A stretch of DNA of 25,730 nt from CAZCBJ01 sp964496705 (GTDB taxonomy: Bacteria > Chloroflexota > Anaerolineae > Anaerolineales > Anaerolineaceae), in the NCBI GenBank assembly GCA_964496705.1, contig CAZCBJ010000032.1:1-25730 (forward strand), in the 5' to 3' direction. Of the stretch, positions 16,249 through 22,004 are shown in pieces (positions within the stretch are counted from its first letter, which is position 1; every line of letters starts with the position of its first letter). The notes under the pieces are model-generated. The model worked only from the letters and a program-made list of their open reading frames with translations. It made no database searches and was not told the origin of the DNA. Position numbers and translations under genes: made by a program.

Positions 16249-16257
16249 TCCCCCCCC
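16205..16257 (-). promoter_or_regulatory. Putative programmed -1 ribosomal frameshift site (slippery heptamer plus hairpin)
   Basis: Reading the minus strand in the frame of the upstream gene gives CTG GGG GGG GAT TGA. The heptamer G GGG GGG (16257-16251) fits X XXY YYZ. After a 6-base spacer that contains the zero-frame TGA comes a hairpin: TAGGCTATC (16244-16236) pairs with GATAGCCTA (16213-16205), then a C/A mismatch, then CCTGG (16234-16230) pairs with CCAGG (16219-16215) around a 10-base loop. The -1 frame enters the DUF6760 frame exactly and gives a 175-residue fusion. Confidence 0.7.
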
Positions 16258-16613
16258 AGGCTGGACAGATCCACCTCAAACGGTTTTCCGCAGTGCGGGC
16301 AGTTGAACTCGCGCCGAGTATTACCGCTCTCATTGATCTGCCGGTAGAATTCCTGAAGGTAGGTTAGATCGGCGGCGAAAAGGTTTTCGATCACGTTGGT
16401 GGTGATCGCGCGCAGCGTGCCCAGGCGGATGATCACGCGCGCCAGCAGGACAATGACCAGGTAGGCTTCGTTGCTCTGCACGCGCATATCGTTCAGGATG
16501 GTGATCTCGTCCATCGCCGTCGCCAGGCGCATGGTGCCTTCCTTGTGCAAAGTGCCTTCCTTGTCCACATAACCCATCGGCAGGGTAAAGTCAAATTCAG
16601 TTTGCAGACTCAT
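16245..16613 (-). CDS. Tail-assembly-chaperone-like protein (zero-frame product)
   Basis: A 122-residue protein. Its N-terminus EFDFTLPMGYVDKEGTLHKE, the following MRLATAMDEITI and a helical core (ILNDMRVQSNEAYLVIVLLA, then NLFAADLTYLQEFYRQI) resemble the layout of phage tail assembly chaperones of the P2 E / Mu gp41 kind: a short beta start, a charged LR/D stretch, then helices. The C-terminus has CPHCGKPFEVDLSSLGG, a CxxC knuckle with no second pair. The ATG at 16613 has AAAAGGA seven bases upstream; the longer frame overlaps the tube gene. The gene ends in a G8 tract with the features of a -1 frameshift site. It lies between two tube genes, as tail chaperones do in phages. The chaperone role is inference from size, place and frameshift signal. 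Confidence 0.72.
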   Translation of the reverse strand: MSLQTEFDFTLPMGYVDKEGTLHKEGTMRLATAMDEITILNDMRVQSNEAYLVIVLLARVIIRLGTLRAITTNVIENLFAADLTYLQEFYRQINESGNTRREFNCPHCGKPFEVDLSSLGGD

Positions 16614-16623
16614 GACATTCCTT

Positions 16624-17106
16624 TTAGCTTGGGATGACCATCTCAATCCGTTCGGCTTGAAAGGTGATCTCAAAGCTGGTGTAATATTCTCCCCTGGTCT
16701 GGTTGAAGGAGAATCCGGTGATGGCGGAAGGGATGGCATTGTAGAGATTCCAGACCATCTGCGGTCCGCCCACGTAATCAATCATGACAATGGAGAAATT
16801 GCTGCGCACTTCCAACAGGCGCCCTTCCACCGACGCTTTGAACTTGTTGTACATATCCATCGTCTTGCCATCAAAGGCGCGCAGAAGGACGACAGGCTTA
16901 TAGGTGATCTGACCGGGCATGTACATGGTGTTGGAACCACCGTTGGCATCCACCTGGGTGTAGGCGATCATGCCGATTTCCTGCTCCCCGCCGGTCAGAC
17001 TATCGAAGTTCTCGACAAAATTCGAATCCGGCGGAAAGGTATCTGTAGCCAGGATGTCGTACAGCGCGAAATAGGAGGTCGGCATCACTTGAATGTCATC
17101 GCTCAT
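16624..17106 (-). CDS. Second tail-tube-family protein
   Basis: A protein of 160 residues resembling contractile-tail tube proteins in length and in its beta pattern: YFALYDILATDTFPPDSNFV, ENFDSLTGGEQEIGMIAYTQ, MPGQITYKPVVLLRAFDG, LLEVRSNFSIVMIDYVGGP and the final strand YYTSFEITFQAERIEMVI. It is probably a tube-initiator or tube paralogue. The ATG at 17106 is preferred over an ATG at 17130: AAAGGA lies seven bases before it, whereas the upstream ATG falls in a hairpin without a Shine-Dalgarno. It follows the first tube gene after a 67-base gap holding the branched hairpin. Confidence 0.85.
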   Translation of the reverse strand: MSDDIQVMPTSYFALYDILATDTFPPDSNFVENFDSLTGGEQEIGMIAYTQVDANGGSNTMYMPGQITYKPVVLLRAFDGKTMDMYNKFKASVEGRLLEVRSNFSIVMIDYVGGPQMVWNLYNAIPSAITGFSFNQTRGEYYTSFEITFQAERIEMVIPS

Positions 17107-17117
17107 GGGGCCATCCT

Positions 17118-17159
17118 TTCCCTGGAGCATGAAACATGTCTGTCTCAGACTCCAGGGAA
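17118..17159 (-). promoter_or_regulatory. Branched RNA hairpin between two tube genes, adjoining a ribosome binding site
   Basis: On the minus strand TTCCCTGGAG (17159-17150) pairs perfectly with CTCCAGGGAA (17127-17118). The enclosed 22 bases split exactly into two mini-hairpins of 11 bases each, TCTG-AGA-CAGA and CATG-TTT-CATG, so the RNA could form a three-way junction. There is no T-tract, so it is not an intrinsic terminator. The Shine-Dalgarno of the second tube gene (AAAGGA) overlaps and abuts the 3' arm. Confidence 0.65.
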
Positions 17160-17173
17160 GCTAGACTGATAGA

Positions 17174-17620
17174 TTAACTGACGCGGACCACGCCTTCGTG
17201 GACGATGGTGACATCTTCGATCATGTAGTTGGTCGAACCGGCATCCATCTCAGGCCCGACCACCTTGCTGGGCCAGGCGTTTTCAAAGTTCCAACGCGCG
17301 ATCTCGGTGTTATCCTGAGCGTAGGCGACGATGGAGCAATTGGTGCGGGCGTCTTCGATCTTGCCTTCCACCACCATCTGGCGCCATTCCCAGATGTCCA
17401 TGGCGCTGGTCACGCCTCGTTTGAGGCTGACCGGCGTCCAGGTCAGACGACCGGGAAGCTGGCGGATGATGGTTTCGCCCGTTTCGGAATTGACAATTTT
17501 TTGCTGGATCACTTCGGTCTCAGAGCCTATCCCGCTCACCTGGGTGAAAAAGCCGCTGAGTTTTCCTTCAATTTCCAGTCCAAACTTAAACGCAACAAGC
17601 GGATCTTCTCGATCTGGCAT
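17174..17620 (-). CDS. Major tail tube protein (gp19-like, Pvc1 type)
   Basis: A protein of 148 residues, the usual size for the main inner-tube subunit of contractile injection systems. Typical signs are DPLVAFKFGLEIEGKLSGFF, FTQVSGIGSETEVI, GRLTWTPVSLKRGVTSAMD, WEWRQMVVEGKIEDARTNCS and WNFENAWPSKVVGPEMDAGS. Six-subunit rings of this protein stack to form the needle. It has a strong Shine-Dalgarno (GGAGGT) before ATG 17620 and follows the sheath gene by 29 bases, so sheath and tube should be highly co-expressed. Confidence 0.95.
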   Translation of the reverse strand: MPDREDPLVAFKFGLEIEGKLSGFFTQVSGIGSETEVIQQKIVNSETGETIIRQLPGRLTWTPVSLKRGVTSAMDIWEWRQMVVEGKIEDARTNCSIVAYAQDNTEIARWNFENAWPSKVVGPEMDAGSTNYMIEDVTIVHEGVVRVS

Positions 17621-17649
17621 GGTGATACCTCCTCAGTAAGTAATGCCTC

Positions 17650-19290
17650 TTATTCAGATCCCGGACCAGCCCACTGGCTGATGCGGAAGATGACGAATTC
17701 GGCCGGTTTGACCGGCGACAGGCCTATTTCAATGATCAGGCGTCCCAAGTCGCGCGATTCTGGCGGGTTCAGCTCATCATCGCACTTGACATAGAAGGCC
17801 TCGGCGGGAGACGAGCCAAACAGCGCGCCGTCGCGCCAGACCATCCGCAGGAACGACGACACATCGCGGCTGACGCGCGCCCACAGCTTGCGGTTGTTGG
17901 GCTCAAACACCACCCACTGGGTGCCGTTCTCGATCGATTTCTCGACGTAATTGAACAGGCGGCGGACATTGATATAGCGCCAGGCGGGATCGCTGGACAG
18001 GGTGCGCGCGCCCCACACGCGGATGCCGCGGCCGGGGAAAGCGCGGACGCAGTTCACGCCGATGGGGTTGAGCGTATCCTGTTCACCCTTGGTGGTCTGA
18101 TAGGACAGGCCCACCGCGCCCAGCACGATCTCATTGGCGGGGGCTTTGTGAACGCCGCGGGTGTTATCGCTGCGCGCCCAGACCCCGGCCAAGTGCCCGG
18201 AAGGCGGCACCGCGACCACCATATCGGTGGCGGGGTCCATCACCTTGATCCACGGATAGTACATCGCCGCGTAGCTGGAATCAAAACCGGTGATATCCAT
18301 ACGCCAGCGCTTGACTTCCTGGGGAGTCATGTCCGGCGGTGCATCCAGAATGGCGACGCGGTCGCCCATGCGCTCGCAGTGGGCGATCATCATACCCTGC
18401 ACAGCCTTGACCATTTCCAGGTTGAGCTTCTCGCCAGGCATGGTGGTCATCAGATCCGGAACAGAGAGCATGGTCACATCATCCAGCACCTCGAGGCCTT
18501 CAACGCCCTTGCGCTCGCTGACGTCGCCGCGGAACTCGCTGGCGACGGGCGGTTCGAGCAATTTTTTCTCAATGGTCAGGGTGGTTTCCTGCTCGCGCGG
18601 CATGACCTTGTCCAAAGCGCCGCCTTCCAGAACCACCAGCTCGACGAACTTGGGCAGTTTGTTGTTCTTGTAAGCCACCGCCACCTGCTTCTGACCGTCC
18701 ACCACGGTGGATTGCAGCTTGACATCGCCGAGCGTTTCCAGCGGCTTCCACCCGCCGGTGGCGGCTTCCTTTTCCACCGTCAGGGTGAAGGAATAATCGC
18801 CGCCTGCGGGCGCTTCGGGTTCAGCCGTTTCTTCGCCTTCCTTGGCGGCTTTCTTGGCAGGCGCGGGCAAAGCCAACTCGCCGATACGCACGCGCATTTT
18901 CATGCCTTCCACACCAGCCTGGCGCGCGCGCACAGCCATGACCGGCTTGCCGCCGGCATTGAGCAGCACCGCTTCGGCTTTGGGGAAGGTGCGCACGCTG
19001 ACCACATAGCAGCGCGATCCGCCGTTCATGAAGTAGCCGTACACCGAATTGGGCAGGTTGATCCCGGGGACAAACCCGCCAAAGCGTTCCACAAACTGGG
19101 TCCAGTTGGTCACCAACTGCGGGCGGTTGAGCAGGTTCTCCACCACCATCTCACCACCAATTTCGCGCACCATTTCAGCTTTCTCGGTGAAACCGACGAA
19201 GGCCGCCATGGCTGTGCCAACGCCTTCGATCGGCTTTGGCCCCCGGTCCACCTCTTCTACATAAACGCCGGGTGATAGATATTCTGGCAT
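17650..19290 (-). CDS. Contractile tail sheath protein
   Basis: A protein of 546 residues, the contractile outer sleeve. The N-terminal handshake strand and domain start (PEYLSPGVYVEEVDRGPKPI, then GTAMAAFVGFTE) and the C-terminal sheath domain (FDSSYAAMYYPWIKVMDP, VPPSGHLAGVWARSDNTRGV, then HKAPANE) are characteristic. An inserted outer domain at about residues 115-250 contains a Lys/Glu/Pro-rich linker (KKAAKEGEETAEPEAPAGG) before a beta sandwich, and likely points outward on the sheath surface. Only one sheath gene is present, unlike the three of Photorhabdus PVC. Very strong Shine-Dalgarno (AAAAGGAGG) before ATG 19290. Confidence 0.97.
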   Translation of the reverse strand: MPEYLSPGVYVEEVDRGPKPIEGVGTAMAAFVGFTEKAEMVREIGGEMVVENLLNRPQLVTNWTQFVERFGGFVPGINLPNSVYGYFMNGGSRCYVVSVRTFPKAEAVLLNAGGKPVMAVRARQAGVEGMKMRVRIGELALPAPAKKAAKEGEETAEPEAPAGGDYSFTLTVEKEAATGGWKPLETLGDVKLQSTVVDGQKQVAVAYKNNKLPKFVELVVLEGGALDKVMPREQETTLTIEKKLLEPPVASEFRGDVSERKGVEGLEVLDDVTMLSVPDLMTTMPGEKLNLEMVKAVQGMMIAHCERMGDRVAILDAPPDMTPQEVKRWRMDITGFDSSYAAMYYPWIKVMDPATDMVVAVPPSGHLAGVWARSDNTRGVHKAPANEIVLGAVGLSYQTTKGEQDTLNPIGVNCVRAFPGRGIRVWGARTLSSDPAWRYINVRRLFNYVEKSIENGTQWVVFEPNNRKLWARVSRDVSSFLRMVWRDGALFGSSPAEAFYVKCDDELNPPESRDLGRLIIEIGLSPVKPAEFVIFRISQWAGPGSE

Positions 19291-19341
19291 GCTATCCTCC
19301 TTTTAGGATTTGGGTTGATATGTGAAACACAAACGACTGAG

Positions 19342-19367
19342 ATCATACAATGATAAGAATAGGTCAA
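19342..19367 (-). promoter_or_regulatory. Possible internal promoter upstream of the sheath gene
   Basis: The 122 bases between the cap gene and the sheath gene are the longest gene-free stretch of the window. On the minus strand they contain TTGACC (19367-19362) and TATGAT (19347-19342). The 14-base spacer is shorter than optimal, so the call is weak. A dedicated promoter for sheath and tube would make sense because these are needed in large numbers. I saw no terminator or other gene in this stretch. Confidence 0.3.
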
Positions 19368-19412
19368 AGAGTTTGCTCCTTTCTAATCTGGCCGGGAAAA
19401 TGGCTGGTTGCC

Positions 19413-20267
19413 TCATAATTGAATATCGTAATTCTGAGCGGGAACCGTTATTTTATGGCGTTTAAGAATTTTCTTGTTGTATAGAACATCCAAATGGTAT
19501 TCGCCCTCCGTGAGATTTTGAATGGTGTACTTTCCCTCCTGGTTGATTTCAATCGGCGCCTGCCTTTCCACCAGGATCAGGGAAAGGGTGGAGGTATCAT
19601 AGCGTTCGCTCTTCACGCTCCCGCTCACAGCATATCGCGCCTTGGAGGTGGCCTTGAGAGACACCTGGGTGCTGGTGCCGGCAGGCCCGGGTGTTTGTAT
19701 GAAGCGCGTTTCGCGCTGAGCCACCTGGGTATAAATCATCGGTTGGTAAGGATCCATCGAAATGGTGATGGTGAGCAGGACGCCCGGGTGCATTTCATTA
19801 TCCAAAACGCCCCACATCTCGCTGAATTTATCGATCGGGCCAATTTCTGGCGGGAAAGTGGCCACGTCCAGGATGATGGGCGTGGGCTGCGCTTGCAGGC
19901 GCTCGGTCAGCAGATCATTGGGCAGGAACGGGTTGCGCAGCAGCGCCAGCAGGGAAGAAGCCAGCAGCAAATGCTCATCTTCCGGCTCTTTGACCCACAC
20001 GGTCATCAGGTAACGCAGGTCCATGCGCACCGGATTGCGGCGCACCTCGGTTGTACCGTTGGGCAGGGTCTTGGTGGTGTATTGCTCCGACCCGCGCAGG
20101 CGCAGATTCTCGCGCAGGTCAAACAGGAACAGGTTGATCGTCGGCTTGTTCAGGCGCGAAGACCATTCACGCTTGGGCTGGTCGAAGACAACATCCACTT
20201 CGTTATCCCGGATGGGGATTTCGCGGATCAAGAGTTTGCGCAGGACTTCATCAATATCGGGGATCAC
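19413..20267 (-). CDS. DUF4255 / Pvc16 N-terminal domain protein, tube-sheath cap
   Basis: A protein of 284 residues. Residues 1-190 match the Pvc16 N-terminal (DUF4255) domain: IPDIDEVLRKLLIREIP, PTINLFLFDLRENLRLRGSE, RMDLRYLMTVW, EDEHLLLASSLLALLRNP and then LDNEMHPGVLLTITISMDP. In eCIS particles this protein caps the distal end and ends tube and sheath growth. Residues 208-284 form a carboxypeptidase-regulatory-like beta domain (AVSGSVK, then KYTIQNLTEGEYHLDVLYN), a common companion. The start is GTG 20267, with AAGGA about eleven bases upstream; the nearby ATG is in another frame and closes at once. It lies 18 bases after the DUF4157 gene. Confidence 0.92.
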   Translation of the reverse strand: MIPDIDEVLRKLLIREIPIRDNEVDVVFDQPKREWSSRLNKPTINLFLFDLRENLRLRGSEQYTTKTLPNGTTEVRRNPVRMDLRYLMTVWVKEPEDEHLLLASSLLALLRNPFLPNDLLTERLQAQPTPIILDVATFPPEIGPIDKFSEMWGVLDNEMHPGVLLTITISMDPYQPMIYTQVAQRETRFIQTPGPAGTSTQVSLKATSKARYAVSGSVKSERYDTSTLSLILVERQAPIEINQEGKYTIQNLTEGEYHLDVLYNKKILKRHKITVPAQNYDIQL

Positions 20268-20285
20268 AGTTTTTGCATCCTTGGG

Positions 20286-21980
20286 TTATTTGACTGGCTG
20301 CATCTTGGATTCCAGGTCTTTGATCTTGGCCTGCAATTCCTTGTTCTTCTGCACTTCTTCGGCGTACTTTTCGGCCATGGTGTTGAAGGCATTTCCGCCG
20401 CCTCCACCGCCGCCCTGACCGACGTTGACCGTCACAGGACTGCCGCCCTTGGCTTTATCGCCTTCCTCTTCCTTTTCTTTTCCCATAAAGTGCTCTTTTG
20501 CCCCGCCGAGCGCGCCGCCAATCAAACCCGGCAACTTTTCCTTGGCCATCCCCCAGGCCTTGCCCATGAAGCCCTTGAATTTGCCCCATTTGGAGTTCTT
20601 CTCGGCTTCCTCTTTTTCGGCTTGCATGGTCTTGAAGGCTTCCTCATCGCCGCCCTTGGCCAGGTTTTGCAGCTTGGTGGCGCGGTTCTTATCGGCCATG
20701 CCGGCTTCTTTGTCACCGAACAGCGTCTTCATCCTTTCCCGCGCACTCTTGATATCCTCCGGCTTGGCAGAAGTGTCGTTGATGGTGCCCATCAACTTGG
20801 CCCGGTAGTCGGTCTCTTTTTTCTTTTGCGGATCCTGGATTTCGGCTTTGGCAAATCCGAGCTGTTTCTTGGAAACCTGCTCATCCAGCTTGGCGGTGGC
20901 CTTCTGGCTGGTTTTGCCAACCTGTTTGGCTTTGGCCTGCAGCTCCTCTTCCATGCTCGGCGGTTTTTTTGCAAAAGCTGATTTGATTTTTTGACCCAAC
21001 GAGGGCGTTTCAGGTTTGGTGTACGATTCTTTAGCCAACTGACTGACCGTTTCCAATTGCATTTTGGGAGTCATCTTGGGCGCTTCCGGGATCGGACCCG
21101 GCGACAGCGGCTTAGACTCATCTTTTTCCGGTTTCTTGTAGTCGGGGTTGCGCTTGTAACCGCCTTTTTCCTTGTCCTCAATCCACATTTTTTGGCGCTG
21201 CACCACCGGGCCGTCCGGCTGCATCTGGACTTCTTCTTCCTCAGCCTGCATCTGAATTTCTTCTTCTTCCTCAGCCTGCATCTGAATTTCTTCTTCTTCT
21301 TCAGCCTGCATTTGCAGTTCTTCTTCCTCGCCCTGGGTCTGCACCGCGCCGCGCGAAGCCGCGCCCTTGACTGGCGCGCTATCGCGCGAAATGCGCTCGG
21401 CCTCATGTTCCTGCGGGGTGGCTTTGCCGCCCAGCCTCAGCCGACCGTTGGTGCCGCCATTGCTGGCGGACTGCTGCACCACGTGGGTCAGCTCGTGCAC
21501 CAGGGTCTCGCGCCCGGCGGGTGTGCCGGGAGCATAGACGCCGTTTTTGAAGAAGATATCATTGCCAATGGTGAAGGCGCGCGCGCGGATGCGGCGGCTG
21601 AGCTTGTCCGCCTGGGCGTCCGTGTGCAGACGCACCTTGCCGAATTTGCGCTTGAACTTGCGGCTCATCTCCGCCTGCACATCGGCAGGCAGTTGGCTGC
21701 CGCCGCTGCGCGCCTGCTGGATGGAATCGGAGACTTCCGGATGCAGGTTGCCCTGCCCGTCAGCCGGCGGCTCGCGCTGGGCGCTCTCATCCAGGGCGCG
21801 CTGCACCACCTGGTTGCCCAGTTGCTGCTGGGCCGCCAGCAGGTCGTCATGCCGCAGCGTTTCCGGCGCCTCGCGCATCTGCTCCGGGTTGACCTTCTGC
21901 CGCGAGCCGTGCTCGAGCTTGCGAGTGCGGGGCGACCGCTGCGCCTGGTTGGGTTGATGTGATTTCTGGAAACTGGACAT
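20286..21980 (-). CDS. DUF4157 (eCIS-core) protein with HExxH motif and acidic repeat
   Basis: A protein of 564 residues. Residues 80-170 form the DUF4157/eCIS-core domain, a metalloprotease-like fold typical of eCIS loci: KFGKVRLHTDAQADKLSRRI, FTIGNDIFFKNGVYAPGTP, and HELTHVVQQ (HExxH at about 162-166), with EHEAERIS as possible third ligand. Residues 217-255 are three or more acidic repeats of ten residues (IQMQAEEEEE). VVQR motifs occur at about 58 and 260. The rest is Lys/Glu-rich and helical, with a Gly-rich hydrophobic patch (LPGLIGGALGG, about 480-490), a glycine run and a C-terminal coiled coil (VQKNKELQAKIKDLESKM). The ATG at 21980 is chosen over TTG 21998 because GGGAG precedes it at nine bases. 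It may be an effector/cargo or a processing factor; no toxin domain is recognised. Confidence 0.88.
   Translation of the reverse strand: MSSFQKSHQPNQAQRSPRTRKLEHGSRQKVNPEQMREAPETLRHDDLLAAQQQLGNQVVQRALDESAQREPPADGQGNLHPEVSDSIQQARSGGSQLPADVQAEMSRKFKRKFGKVRLHTDAQADKLSRRIRARAFTIGNDIFFKNGVYAPGTPAGRETLVHELTHVVQQSASNGGTNGRLRLGGKATPQEHEAERISRDSAPVKGAASRGAVQTQGEEEELQMQAEEEEEIQMQAEEEEEIQMQAEEEEVQMQPDGPVVQRQKMWIEDKEKGGYKRNPDYKKPEKDESKPLSPGPIPEAPKMTPKMQLETVSQLAKESYTKPETPSLGQKIKSAFAKKPPSMEEELQAKAKQVGKTSQKATAKLDEQVSKKQLGFAKAEIQDPQKKKETDYRAKLMGTINDTSAKPEDIKSARERMKTLFGDKEAGMADKNRATKLQNLAKGGDEEAFKTMQAEKEEAEKNSKWGKFKGFMGKAWGMAKEKLPGLIGGALGGAKEHFMGKEKEEEGDKAKGGSPVTVNVGQGGGGGGGNAFNTMAEKYAEEVQKNKELQAKIKDLESKMQPVK
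21214..21330. repeat. Tandem 30-bp repeat encoding acidic decapeptides
   Basis: Units at 21241-21270 and 21271-21300 are identical apart from one base. Degenerate units lie at 21301-21330 and 21214-21240. On the coding strand each unit reads QMQAEEEEE(I/V/L). The array lies inside the DUF4157 gene, and its exact copy number may vary between strains. Confidence 0.9.
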
Positions 21981-22004
21981 AATCAATGCTCCCTTCAACC
22001 AAAA

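Noticed and set aside
15918..16333. A 137-codon minus-strand frame across the DUF6760 and 55-residue genes
   Set aside because: It is a third frame over two better-supported short genes, has no start signal, and its Trp/Arg/Pro-rich content does not resemble a protein family.
16614..16781. N-terminal extension of the chaperone-like protein
   Set aside because: The extension overlaps the second tube gene out of frame, is low in recognisable structure, and ATG 16613 has an AAAAGGA site.
17118..17159. Hairpin between tube genes as an intrinsic terminator
   Set aside because: No T-tract follows the stem; the downstream sequence is a ribosome binding site and the gene order continues.
21214..21330. 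Tandem repeat as a possible CRISPR array
   Set aside because: The units are directly adjacent without spacers, keep a 30-base coding period and encode an acidic peptide repeat inside a long gene.
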